Shown: in pieces, positions 11,857-24,600 of the stretch
Layout of the letters: every line of letters begins with the position of its first letter
Position numbering within the stretch: position 1 is the stretch's first letter
NCBI GenBank assembly: GCA_020809705.1
Contig: CP085832.1
Location: forward strand, 4,960,001-5,024,000
Direction: 5' to 3'
DNA: 64,000 bases
Source of the DNA: Calonectria ilicicola
Lineage: Eukaryota > Ascomycota > Sordariomycetes > Hypocreales > Nectriaceae
Program-made: the position numbers and the translations under genes
Notes under the pieces: model-generated
Told to the model about the DNA's origin: nothing
Database searches by the model: none
The model's input: the letters and a program-made list of their open reading frames with translations, nothing else

Positions 11857-13106
11857 TATTACTAATATTATTATAATAAATATAAGATTATATATTAAGC
11901 TAATAATTAAACTATAAAAAAGTATATTATTAAGAAGATCTTAGAAAAAGGTATTATAAATAAAGAACTATATTATTATATAAAATAGATAAAGTATAAT
12001 AAAAAAATATAAGAACTACTATAAAATCTTATATATTACTTAAAGAAGCTAAAGAAATTCCTTTAAAAGAAATATTAAAAGGGAAATTACTAAAATCCAT
12101 AATAAATTAATCAATTACCTTTAAATCCAGACCTTAAGAAGCCTCTAACAAACTCGCCTCTATAGCCTCTACCTTATCAAGCTTATTTAATAACTTAAAG
12201 CTATAATAAAGTATTTTCTAGCCCTAAGTTTATAACTAATTTTACTAAAGATAAAGATAAATAAAATAAGTATAATATTTCTTAATTTATACTTATTATT
12301 CTTTTATTTTAAGAAAAAGATATTCTAATTCCTTCTAAATCTTTTACTTAATAGCCTTAATCTAATCTTTTTCTAAAAAATAACTTTATATTAAAAAAAA
12401 AATATTTATTAAAAACCTAATATTTCCTAAATTATTTTACTTTCTTATTTACTTTTATATAAAATTACTATTTAATCTTTAATATAATTATAGGCCTTTT
12501 TACTCTTAATATAACTTATATAAACACCCCTAATCCTTAATATTATATATAATTTCCTATTAATCTAATAATAAAAATAAAAAAAAGAGCAATAAAACCC
12601 TATAATAATATAATATCTACCTACACTTTAATATATATTATACTATCTTTCTTCTTTCTAATTATTAAAAAAACATTAATACTAATATAAATAAAAAATA
12701 AACAAAAAAAAGATAACCTACCTTAATATTTAAACATACAATCTTAAAAATAAGATCTTTAAAAAAAAGACATTATATTATAACTCAAACTAACCTACCC
12801 AGGAGCCCAGACTAGAAGGTCAAGTAATAGGGATCCACCCCTCCTAGTTAGGACTAGCCTAAAGGAATATCCTGATAAGATGAAGCTATTCCAACCTATC
12901 GGGAATGCCTTAAGGCATCAGAACCAGTGTTTTATCTAGTATTTAAGACCTTCTAGAGCTGCTACCTAAGGCACAATCAGCTCTCAATACAACTTGGTTA
13001 CCTTCAATTGATCTACTTGACCAATTGACCTATTACCAGACGTAGCAATCTTCCTTTGTTATTTAACCAACGTGCCTGACCCTTTCTGTTAACACGAACC
13101 GTTACA
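11857..13106 (+). mobile_element. Element D, right part: chromodomain remnant to probable 3' LTR
   Basis: This resumes element D after the insertion of A; only the duplicated AAAAC separates them. At about 11,925-12,060 the plus strand carries a decayed chromodomain: codons that should be Trp read TAA, and the tail after the WE position (LxNLxYYLKKLKKF) parallels that of element B. From 12,060 to 12,760 there is AT-rich sequence with no frame. A purine run at about 12,761-12,770 followed by a sequence with TA...CA ends (12776-13106) looks like the polypurine tract and 3' LTR. The 5' LTR is not in the window, so the right limit rests on these signals alone. Confidence 0.6.
12776..13106 (+). 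repeat. Putative 3' LTR of element D
   Basis: A 331-bp block that starts TATTATAACTC (a TG start changed to TA), ends GAACCGTTACA, and is preceded by a purine tract. Its last bases CCGTTACA are the complement of TGTAACGG, the left end of the LTRs of A and B, as expected for a related family in the opposite orientation. It keeps far more G and C than its flanks. The partner LTR is outside the window, so neither length nor target duplication can be checked. Confidence 0.45.
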
Positions 13107-13140
13107 TTTTCTTCCTTAGCAATAACCTCAACCATCTAAA
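13107..13140. other. Short spacer and target site of element B
   Basis: Thirty-four bases between the end of element D and element B. The last five, CTAAA (13136-13140), are repeated at 20035-20039 and form the target-site duplication of element B. Confidence 0.6.
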
Positions 13141-13539
13141 TGTAACGGTCTGGTCAATTCCCAACTTGATGAACTAATCAGAATGAAGGGTTTATTGTTG
13201 GCAGGATGGTTAGGTGTGTTATGGTAAATAGAGCAATGGAAGTATTATATTAGGTAATAGTTAATTATAATTAAGGTAACTAAGTTATATTAAAAGCTGA
13301 TTAGTTCTGTTCCTTATAGTAGGATCTAATCTATTTATATATTACTATATTTAAGGTTTTATTATTATAATAGTTGAATGGAGTTAGTTTAATAATATTT
13401 ACTATAATCTTTGGTAATATTAAATAAAGGTTATTTAACTTTACTTTTATTAATTAATTATATAAGTCTAAGGTAGTTTTATTATAATTAATTAGGGTTT
13501 TGTTTATAATTATTACTTTTAAATATCTAAGTTATAATA
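13141..13539. repeat. LTR of element B, left copy (3' LTR in coding sense)
   Basis: Begins TGTAACGGTCTGG, ends AAGTTATAATA. The first 120 or so bases look almost unmutated; the remainder is strongly AT-shifted relative to 19636-20034. The first 200 bp resemble the LTR of element A; the rest does not. Confidence 0.85.
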
Positions 13540-16500
13540 TAATATTCTTTCTTTTGTTAGTCTTATCCTAAGGCTAGGTAAATAGGCTAATTTCCTTACT
13601 TGTAATTACTATATATTTCTTTCTCTTTTATCTTTTTATAGTTTAAGTATTAATAGAATATTAAACTATATTATTAAAGTTATTTCTTATTTTAAGATAA
13701 TTAAAGCTTATTAAAAGAATATTATTAAATTAATTAATAAATTTGGTTTTAAAATGCCTTATTATTTGGCTTATTTTTGCACTAGGTAGCTATTCTATAT
13801 TGTAGCTAAGAGAAAAAACTATTATAAATTTTATATAAGGAATAAGTATTCTAGCTATAATTTTAGAGGTATTTCTACTTAGGCTTATAAGTATATTCCT
13901 TCTTTTACTTTTATATACTTATTTTCTTCTTAATTAAGTAAGTTTCTTATAAGAAGAATTGGATTAATAGGGAGAAGGAGAAGGCTAAGGTAGATTTGAT
14001 AAGTGCTCTAGCTTAGTTGTAGTGCTTGTGTACTTAGGAGTATTATTTATATAAAAAGGTAAAAGAGATAATTTTTTAGGATTATAAGGATTTAAATAAA
14101 TTAGAAGAAAAGAAGTATATTAAGATATTGGTATTATTAGAGGTATAATTGCTTGAGGATTATAAGGTTATTAATTGAAGTAGTTTGCCTGATTTTCTTT
14201 ATATTAATTCTAAAGAAATGCTTCTAGTATCTTTAAGTAATATATAAGGTATTTAATAGGTTCCTAAGTTATTTTTTTATAGTTTTTTTATTTAATTTTA
14301 AATTTTTTATTTTTTTCTTCTTTATAGGATTTTTTAATTTTTTACTAATCTTCTAGGTTTTCTATTTGTGATTTATACTTAGATCCTATATTCACCTGGA
14401 TACCCTTGCTTAGTTCTAATAGTGAGATATGGAAGATAGGGTGGATCTTAATATTATCTAGGAGGTTAAGTTTATAGTTGTTTTTTGATATTTTTTTTAA
14501 TTGGGTATAGTTTAATTTATATGAAGTTAATTTTTTTATTTTATCTTTTTATTATAAGATTTTTTATTGCTAGGTAGACTATATCTCTCTTTAAAAAGAT
14601 TAATCTTTTTAGCTTTTTAAGATTATAATATCTTTTTATTATATTATAAATAAACTTAAGTTCTATTTTTATTTCTTTATATAATTTTCTTAGATTATCT
14701 AACTTAATTATAGCTTTTACTTAAATTATACCTTCTAAAAGGGCTTAGTAAACATCTAGTATAAAGCCAAAGTTAGCCTTTACTAATATTATTTTAATAT
14801 TATAATTATAGGATATATTATATACTAATTATGTAATAGATAACTTTTTTATTTAATTGGTTTATTTGTAATTAATATAATATTATAGATATTGCTTGAT
14901 TTCCTGGTTTTGGTATTTAGTTTACTTATTTATTTAAAAGTAGAAGGCTATACTTAGCTTATAATTTAACCCTATTAAGAATATCAGGCTTTACTAAAAT
15001 TTAGATATAAATAGTTATTTTCTATCTAAAATAATTTTGGTTGGTAGTTTGTGTATAATGATTATATTTTAAAAGAAAAGGTAGGTGAATTATTCTTCTT
15101 TTATTACTTTATTATAAAGAAGATAATATATTACTTTTATAAAGCAATCTATAATAATAAAAATACTATTATAATATACTTCTATAGTAGGATCTGCTAA
15201 TAAGAAGAGGTTAATAATAAAGTCTATTATAATTAAGTTTTATAATTATTATGTGATAGGAAATGGTTGTAATAGTCTATATAGTTTATATTTTAGTTTT
15301 TTAGAGTGTTAATATAGGCTATATTTTTTATATACTTGTTCAACTTTCTTTTTTATCTTATTAAAGGAAAATGTTTACTTGATTTATTTAAGGGTTTTAT
15401 TAATACTTTTATAATTATATAAGGGATATTTATAAATATCCTTTATTAACTTTATTTGATATTCCTCTAGCACTTATAGATAATTTATTTTTTCTTTTTC
15501 TAGAAGTACTAGATTATATTCTTTGATTTTTCTTAATAGTAGATTACCTTATTCCACTTATTATATTAGTATTTCCATAGTAATAGTTCTGGTTATATAT
15601 AGTAATCCTCTTATTCTTATAATAGCAATTATTTTCTTTATTTTTATTATTATTTTATTAATTAAGGCTTATTCTAGTTTTTTATTAATATTATAGATTA
15701 ATAGTTTTTTTTATATTTTTGGTTTTTTTGTGTTATAATTAGGTCAGTGGCTAATTATATTAATATAGTTATTTTTAGTTCTTTTAATATAAATAATTTG
15801 GTAGTTGAATTTAGATAGGTATTCTATATATTATAATTACCTTTTATTAAGTTTTTAAATAATTATAAAGTAAGTAATATTTTTATAATTAATATATATT
15901 ATAATTTTGTAATTGCTTTTTAAAAGGTATTATTAGAATTCTTTAAAAGTATTAATAATAGTAAGGAATTCTTTATTGTAGATAGGGTAGTTTAGCTTAG
16001 GGCTATGTAGCTTATATAAGTAGAATACTATAAAATATAGGTTTCCTCGTTCATCTTATTATCTAATCTAGGCCCTTAGGGCGAAATCTAATACATTAGT
16101 TTCTAGCTTTATAGGCTTATTAAAGTCGAATATTACAAGAATAGGTTCTTTTAAAATAATATTTTTTATAACTTTAAATAATTATTATACTTTATTTCTT
16201 TATTAAAAAGTAATTCTTTTTTAATTAATTCTATTATACTTAAAGTAATTTTACTAAATCCTTTAATAAATCTTTAATAATAATTAATAAATCTAAGGAA
16301 AGCTTATACTTTCTTTATATTAATAGATTCCTTCCAATCTTTTATTATAATAACTTTCTTTAGGTCTATATAAATTTTATTAGGGCTAATAATATATCCT
16401 AGAAATTTTACTTTTTAAGTATAGAACTTACTTTTTTCTAATTTAACTAGGAGTTTGGTGTCTTGGAGGGCTTTTAAGACCTTATAAATGTATTTTTTAT

Positions 16501-19500
16501 ATTTTTTTATTTTTAGAGAAAATGAGGATATTATTTAGATAGTAGATAATAAAGATGTTTAAGTATTCTTATAATATATTGGTTATTATTTGTTGGAATA
16601 ATGCTAGTGTGTTTATAAGTTTAAAGGGTATAATTAAGTATTTAAATAATCTAAATTTTATTTAGAAAGTAGTTTTTTATTTATATCTTTTTTTAATATA
16701 AATAAGATTGTATACTTCTTTAAGATCTAATGTAATAAAAATATTAGCTTTATAAAGATAATCTTTTATTTTATTAATTAATAGTAATAAAATATAATTT
16801 TTAATAATAATATTATTAAGTTATTAGTAGTTTATAATAAGGTATAGCTTTTTGTTTTTCTTAGGTATAAATATAATAGGGTAATTGGCTTTGGAGTTTA
16901 AAATATAAATATATCTTTTTTTAAGTATATTTTAAATATATTCCTTTAAGGTATTAAACTTAATTTAATTAAGATTATAAATAAAGTAAAATCAAATATT
17001 AGATCTATTTTTAAAAATAATTTTATAATCCTATTAATTAAATTTAAGTAGTCTAATATTTAGTTCTTTTATAAAGAGCTTTTTATAGATTTGGTATTAT
17101 AGGAGTATATTATATAGTCTATTTATTTCTACTTTAGCCTTCATTTCTTTAAGGCTTTTATTAATTTATTAGAATTATATTCTAAAGTAAATAATTATTT
17201 ATTATCTTTATCTTTTTTAATTATTCTTATATTTATATTTTATTTCTTTAGGTAATAAAGATTCTTCTTTACTTATATCTTTTATTTAATTAAAGCTAGA
17301 AGTTTAAGATCTTTTATTATAGTTTATAGAAATATCACTAGCTATATTATACTCCTTAGGTATTTATACCTAGCTAATATACTAGTAGATATTAAGGTTA
17401 TATTAGTATAACTATAGGTACCCTAAAACTAGATTATACTATCTAATATTAATAATATTAAAGATTATTTCTTAATTTTTTTCTTTAATAAAGACTTTTA
17501 GGTAATTAATCTTTTTATTTATAATACTATTATTATAATTAAAAAAGATTTCTTTTATATTAATGATTTTATATAGGTTAACTTTTATTATCTATAATAG
17601 CTAAAATTGGTTAATTACTTAAGAATTAATATAGTTTTATTTAGCTCCACTATCCACTATAATATTACATTACTTCCCTCTAATCCTTACTTCTATTTCT
17701 AGTTATTATTAGGGTTACTCTTTAGTTATAAAGTATAAAGCTTTTTAAAGAGTTCTTTTAATAACTCTAGAGATTATTACCCTAGCTACTCCTACTACTC
17801 TTCTACAGGGGGCTCTATTTATTTTTTAGTTTTATTTAGTACTAGGCCATTGCTTTATCTATTATATAGATATTATATTTAGGGTCTTAATATTCATTCT
17901 AGGGCAGCTTATTGTAATTAGGGAACTTAGGCTTATCTAGTTTCAATATAGTGAACTAATAGTAGGGGTTTCTTCCCATTACTTTATATCAATTAAAGTA
18001 TCTCCTATAAACACAGTAGATAACTACATCTTCTACCCTAATAAGGAAGTATATTACATACTGTTTTTACTTTATATATTAAAGGTAATTATAATTATAA
18101 TAGCTTATTTATAAGATATTCTTATATTCTTTATATATTATATTTAATTTAAGGTTATTTTTCTTATATTAAATAAGTTAAAGGTTATAGTTTTTTAATT
18201 GTTATTTACTTTATGTAAATAAGAAGACTTTATCTCTATTCTATAAGGGTTCTCTAACTTATTAGGCTATTCTTTTAATACTAATTATCTATTTTTTATT
18301 TCTATTTTTATTATAAGTATAGGTATTCTACCATACTAGTGCTTTATTAATATACATATCTAGGATAGATATAGGGATTCCTATCTTCTTAGCTCATTCT
18401 AACTATTTATAGGGAAGGCAGGACTGGTCTTTTTGTTAGGTTAATTATACTTTTTGGATAGCTTTATTGATTTCTTGTTGTAGGGTGAGTTTTATCTTAT
18501 ATAATTTATAGTTTTTTATATATTACTTAATTATAATAATTAATTTATATTTTTTAATAATAATAAGAATAATTTTTTCTATAATATTCTTTTTTCCTTT
18601 TAATATTAGGGTTTATTAAGTTTTTATAATATTAAGTTATTTCTATTCTTCTAATATAAGTTTAAATTGATTTCCTATTTTTAGGAAATAGTATTTAAAG
18701 GATTTATATCTTTTCTTTCTATAGTTAAAGTAGGTAATCTTACTTTTATTATACTTCTAGATAGTACTAAGTTCTATTAATCCTAAATAAGTCCTATATA
18801 TAATACTTTATTACTTATTTTAGGTTTTTCCTTTATTTAGGATATATAGGTTTTTATTATTTTAAGTATATTTTTTATATTAATTAAATTATCTTTTATT
18901 AATTTTAATAATACTTTTAATATACTTTAAGAGTTTCTTTAGCTAATCTTTTTTATAGATTTTATTTTTAACTTTATTCTTTAAACTTTTATAATAAAGT
19001 TCTATTAATATATTATTATCTTAAACTATTTATATTATAATTCTTTTAAATTTAATTAAATATTAATTATAAGATTTTATTTATTTAAGTTTATATAATT
19101 AATTTATAATTTATTATTTTATATTAATTATACTAAAATTATCTTTAATAATAATTTTAAAATATTCTTAATTTTTAAAGATCTCTTAAATCTTTTTATT
19201 TTAATTAATATTATCCTTATTTTCCAAATAATCTTTTATAATAGATTTAAACTATACTTCTATATCCTTTTAAAGAAGGGTTTTAATATATAGTACTTAA
19301 GCTTTAGAAGTTATTAATTAAATTAGGAAGAAGTAGAAGTATTCTTTTATTTAGGTAAGGAAGGGGACTATATTGGCAGCTTTTTCTAAAAGGGCTCTAG
19401 GACTAGAAGTCTTAGAATTTCACTAATATCTTTTCCCTTATTTCTTTTAATTGTAGTAGTTCTAGCTTTTTCTGCTTTAAGTTATACTTATATATCTATA

Positions 19501-19635
19501 AGTTTCTTCTTAACTTACTGCAGTTCTGTAGTTAACTTAGTGTTATTAGGAGGAGTAGTAGTAGTAGGGTTTTTCTAAATATTATTATTACTTAATTATT
19601 AATATAGATAATTAATTAAATAAGAGCTTTTAATA

Positions 19636-20034
19636 TATAATAGTCTGATTAATTTCTAATTTAATAAATTAATTAAAATAAAGGGTTTATTATTAATAGG
19701 ATAATTAGGTATATTATAGTAAATAGAGTAATAAAAGTATTATATTAAATAATAATTAATTGTAATTAAGGTAATTAAGTTATATTAAAAGTTAATTAAT
19801 TCTATTTCTTATAGTAGGATCTAATCTATCTATATACTATTATATCTAAGGTTCTATTATTATAATAATTAAATAGAGTTAGTTTGATAATATTTGCTAT
19901 AATCTTTAGTAATATCAAATGGGGGCTATTCGACTTTACTCTTATTGGTTGGTTATGTGGGTCTAGGGTAGTCTTGTCATGATTGGTTGGGGTTCTGCCT
20001 GTGGTCACCGCTTTTAGGTGTCCGGGTCATAACA
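19636..20034. repeat. LTR of element B, right copy (5' LTR in coding sense)
   Basis: Begins TATAATAGTCTG (mutated TGTAACGGTCTG) and ends GGGTCATAACA, so the original TG...CA ends can be inferred from the pair. The outer 150 bases, from about 19,885, keep normal G and C content. A 60-codon open frame on the minus strand here is a consequence of that and is not a gene. Confidence 0.85.
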
Positions 20035-20039
20035 CTAAA

Positions 20040-23000
20040 AGACCTCCTTATATAAAAAGAAATTGCGGAAAGAGCGATCAGTCCGCCGCAAGCTCTGCTC
20101 CCAAACGCTCTAGGAAGTGCTCTTAGAACTTATAGATAGAGATTATAGATGGATAAAGGAGTGGATTTAGGGGCTCCAATATTTAATAATTGGACTAACT
20201 ATTCCTCTTTACAGTGTAGGCCTATAGTTACTTATTAATTAGGAGTTTAGCCAATTAGAGAATAGTAAACTCTCTTATAAGAATAGCTTATATAAGGATT
20301 AATATAGTATATAGGCCTATACTATTAAAAGAGATAATTATTATATATTAAATAATTTAAATTAGGTGTAAAGTAAAATTAATTAAATAAAATTATTTAA
20401 ATAATTATATTTTTCTTATTAAATATATCTTCCTTTTTCTTTTATTTTTACTTCTAACTTTACCTTTTAAAAATTCTATAATTAAAGATTTAGTCTATTG
20501 AACTAAATCTATAGTTTTAGAGGACTTACCTTTAAAATTTCTTACCTCATCCTTCACTATCTCTCCATTTAATTTATTATCTATTAATTCTAAGGAAGCT
20601 AAGGACAAGTCTAATTGGGCATCTGAAGCTAGAGATCTAAGATTAGGTAAATCTTGATCTTCCTTAAGGGTTGAAGTTATTATAATTAGCTACCTATTTA
20701 ATATATTATTTATTAAGTTTTATTAAATTTTAAAATTAAAAGTATAAACTTTCTTTATTAAAGTTTTTATATTATTAAAGGTAATAGTAATTAAGTATTT
20801 CTTTAATAAAGGGATAATTAAGAATATTAAAGATAATAATGTAGATAAGTGTAATTAGCTTTTATATAATAAAGAAGATCTAAATTATAAATAAATATTA
20901 TTAAATTTATTTAAATTTAAGATTAAAGTTAAAGTAAGGTTTAGAGAAATATAAGTATTTAATATTATTAATAATAATATCTTCTTTAGGAAATATTAAG
21001 TATTAAGAATTATAATAAAGATATAATTAGTATTATTAGAAGGTAGGTTGATTAGATATTAATAATTAAGAAGGCTTATAATATTATTATAGTAAGAAAT
21101 TGGAATATTAGGCTTGAACTGACTGGTTGCTTAAGTAGCTATCTTCTTGTATAGGAGGTTATAAAGAACTGTATAAATAGGGAATAAAATAAAGATCTAG
21201 AAGCTATAAAATCTATAGAAGAGGGACTTCTCCTTATCATCTGGTCTAATAAAGATATATTCTTATACTAATATATAATAATTAAACTAGGCCTTATTAA
21301 AAGTATTTAAAGTAGCCTAATTTAGTATAAAGTAGCCCAGCCTAACTATTTAATTAATAATATAATCTTTAAAAGTATTTATTAAAAACTTATCTTAATT
21401 AAAGATAATTTATAATATAATATTTAAAAAAGGTTAGAAATGAAATTATTAATTAAATAAATAAAATTTATATTTAAAAACTTAATTTATAAATTAAAAA
21501 AATAAAGACTATATAAAACTCTCCCTTATTACTATTAGCAAAATATAAGTTAGATTCTTTAATTACTTATATAAAAGTATAAGGATAGACCTTACCACTA
21601 ATCCAAAACTATTACCCTACTTATTCTATATTTTTTATAAGTTTATTATATAATATAAGGTTTATATTAAAATAGATAGTATAAAGAGTAAAAGTCTGCT
21701 AACTTTTAAAATAAAATATAATATATATATTATCTTATATTTAAAGTAGGGGTATTAAATAGACCCTACCTAAGACCTTAATATTAAGGCCTTTAATATA
21801 CTAGTTCTTAATATTAATAAGGTAATTAGGGGTATTAAGCTAGATAAGAACAAATATACCTATATTGCTTTTAAGACTTTTTATAAATTTAGTAGGTCTC
21901 CTAGTATAGCTACTATTATACTAAGGTAATTTTAAGGTAGTTATAATATAAAATTTAGTTTTAATAAAGAGGTGTATAAAATAAAAATAAAGATAAAAAT
22001 AAAAATAATAAAAGTAAAATACTAAAAGATAAAGTAAATAGAGAGAATATAAAGATCTTAAATTATTAAAGTAATAATTTATTAAAAATAAAATAAATAA
22101 GAGATAATAATTAATCTTTAATTAAAATAAAAGATAGCTAACTATCTTAATATTAATCTATTAGTAGTTTATTAAAATAAAAGCATCCATATACTAAAAA
22201 CCATTTTAGATAATTAATAGTTCTAAGAGAGCTTAGGCTAATAATGGGCCTCCATACCATCATAAACTAATAGCTTCTTCCTCATAACTAGCTAATCATT
22301 CCAAAAATAATTTAGGGTTAAGAATGGATTAAGAAGAAATAGATTAATATAAAAGAAAATTCATATAGGTTATCTATGATCAAAAAGACTAGATCTAATA
22401 TATACTTTTTATCTTATTACCCAAGCTCTTACAAGTATCAACCTAGTCTTTGAAAAGGTTAATAGAAAAATGGTACATAGTATAAGGTATTAATATAAGA
22501 TAAGGTGTAAATTTATTATATTAAAATAAATAAGAAGTAGTAGATAGAGTGTTAAAATAGATACTTATAATATGCTCTTAGTTATACTACTATAAGCTTA
22601 AAAGGAATTAACCTTATTAGTTAATAAATTAAAGTAAATTATACTAATTAAAAGAATAATCTAATATAAAGTAAAGTAATTATATATAAGATATAATCAA
22701 ATTAAAATACCTATATATTATAATTTATTAAAATATATTATATTCTTTTAATTATAATTCTATATATAAAAAGGCCTAGATCTAGAATAATATAATAAAA
22801 TATAATATACCTTCCTAAAATTATATAAATTATATATTACTAAAGCAAAACCGGAAATAATAAAAGCTATATAGCCCAAAGAATATCCAATAAAATAAAG
22901 TAAAATGGAAAAAAAGAGTTTTTTAAGATTAGTAAGGTACTAATATCTAATAAGATATAAGATATTTTTATAAAAATGATTTATAAAGTACATTTTAATA

Positions 23001-24080
23001 CTAAAATTGGATAACTTAAGAATACTAGTGAATATAGGAGGTGAGGAGCTAAAGATTAGGTTATTTAAGATTGAAATTAGAGAATACCAAATCTAGTGTA
23101 TATAGTAAATTGAAGATACTGCCTATAGTATTATTAATATAAATAAAATAATTAAGTACAAATTATAGATATATTAGTAATTAGCATACTATACCTTATT
23201 AAATATCCAATATATAGGAAAATAAACTAGCTAATATTACTAAGGCTCCAACTAAGAAGATAGGGGCAAGTCAAGATATAATATAATAAGCAAATAGCTT
23301 AGTGCCTAGCCTATATATACTTTTAGAATGACTAAGAGAATAAACCGCTAGGTTAATACTCTTTAGATTACACCTTCAAAGTCATAATAATATATACAAC
23401 TAGATGCAAGGCAGCTTCCTTATATTACTAAATATAGTATTAGTAAGATCAGCTATTATAATATTAGAAGATACTACTAAAGCTTTTATAGAAGATTTAA
23501 ATTTATAATAAATAAATATTAAAGATATATTCCTATTAAGTAGTATAAAAGAATAATCAAGTATAATAATATTACCAACCCTAGCTTTACCAATACTTAT
23601 ATATTAAACAAATAAGCAATAACCCCTACATTCACTTAATATATAAAGATAATAATGTACTATCTATAAATAAATATAGATTCTAGGACTAGCTAATATA
23701 TTAACTATATATCCAAGATATTATAATATAGCAAGGCTAGACCCTTTATTATTTAATATTACTATATTAAGGTCTTAAGTAATAGAAATAATAGGTCTAA
23801 GTAATATTAAATATATATATCTAGTATAGAAAGAATTAATAAAGGGTATAGTACTATTAGAATAACTAGGCATTTTAAAGTAGTATATATACTATTAATA
23901 TTTAAAACCCTAGACTCCAGATTCTCTAGACTTATACTTTAAATTATACTTACTTTATTTAAATAAAAGAAAGCATTCTACTATAAAAAAGATAAATAAA
24001 AAAATAAAAAGCTCTCCACAAAGAGAAGTAAACTATAAAGAACCTCTTCTTATATAAAGAAGTTATATATATATAGTATA
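20040..24080 (+). mobile_element. Relic of a non-LTR (LINE, Tad-like) retrotransposon and unassigned decayed sequence
   Basis: The one clear landmark is an RNase H domain at about 23,190-23,270 on the plus strand: the GNE-LAD-AK motif is readable after undoing RIP changes (Gly to Glu, Glu to Lys, Asp to Asn, Gln to stop), followed by KAPTKKIGASQD. RNase H of this kind at the end of ORF2 is typical of Tad-like LINEs in fungi; the clade is my inference. I could not locate the reverse transcriptase box with confidence. Pockets of better preserved sequence lie at 20,040-20,150, 20,560-20,690 and 22,180-22,480, but none gives a recognisable protein. Limits of the element are not defined. Confidence 0.5.
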
Positions 24081-24085
24081 CTAAA

Positions 24086-24600
24086 AAGCCTAGATACCTA
24101 AAGCCTTTAAATAATATTAAATATACTTTAGATATTAAAAGATTAAATAAAAAGTAAAAATTTAATATAAGAAAAATATATAAAACCTTTTATTAAGTGC
24201 TTACATTTACTTAGTATATCTGTAAACCTAGATACCTAAAGGATTTAGAGAATATTAAATATACTTTAAATATTAAAAATATAATTAAGTATTAAATAAG
24301 TAATACTATAAGAGTATTTAAATAGAGCTAATTAAGATATTATAAGATATTTATATTTACAAATTATATAAACAGCCTTAGATACCTAAAGCCTCTAATA
24401 ATTATAAAATATATTCTAAATATTAAGAATAAAAATAATTATACTTTTATAAAAAGAATAAAATTATAAGAGAAAGGGAAGCTAAGTTTTTATTAGATAA
24501 TTATATTTATTAAAAATACTATTAAAGCTAGATACCTAAAGCTTCTTATAAATCTAAAATATATTTTAAGTGCTAAAATATAAATTAATTATTATATAAG
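24086..24600 (+). repeat. Four in-phase repeats of about 50 codons, zinc-ribbon-like
   Basis: The decamer GATACCTAAA recurs at 24093, 24231, 24381 and 24531. The spacings of 138, 150 and 150 bases are all multiples of three, so this is a repeated protein domain and not a DNA repeat. Each unit reads like xxRYLKPLxxxxKYTLxIK; TAC and TAT codons are likely RIP products of TGC and TGT, giving a CxxC...C pattern. A related, better preserved stretch at about 25,255-25,330 reads CFPFKKEVYICQDCK. Metal binding is inferred. Confidence 0.55.

Larger units (their letters stand above)
13141..20034 (-). mobile_element. Element B: full-length RIP-inactivated Ty3/gypsy chromovirus
   Basis: Two 399-bp LTRs (13141-13539, 19636-20034) and a perfect 5-bp duplication CTAAA (13136-13140, 20035-20039). 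Minus-strand coding, same layout as element A: a protease whose VDSGA is still legible at about 17,640-17,665, with the following Glu changed to Lys; reverse transcriptase with YLNN in place of YLDD at 16530-16541; RNase H and integrase further left; and a chromodomain at about 14,200-14,270 in which the Trp codon of the WEP motif reads TAG (minus strand, 14264-14266) while Glu and Pro are kept. The pol sequence is closely similar to that of A. A and B are independent insertions, each with its own duplication. Confidence 0.9.

Noticed and set aside
19826..20008. 60-codon open frame on the minus strand
   Set aside because: Inside the right LTR of element B; open only because the outer LTR end escaped mutation.
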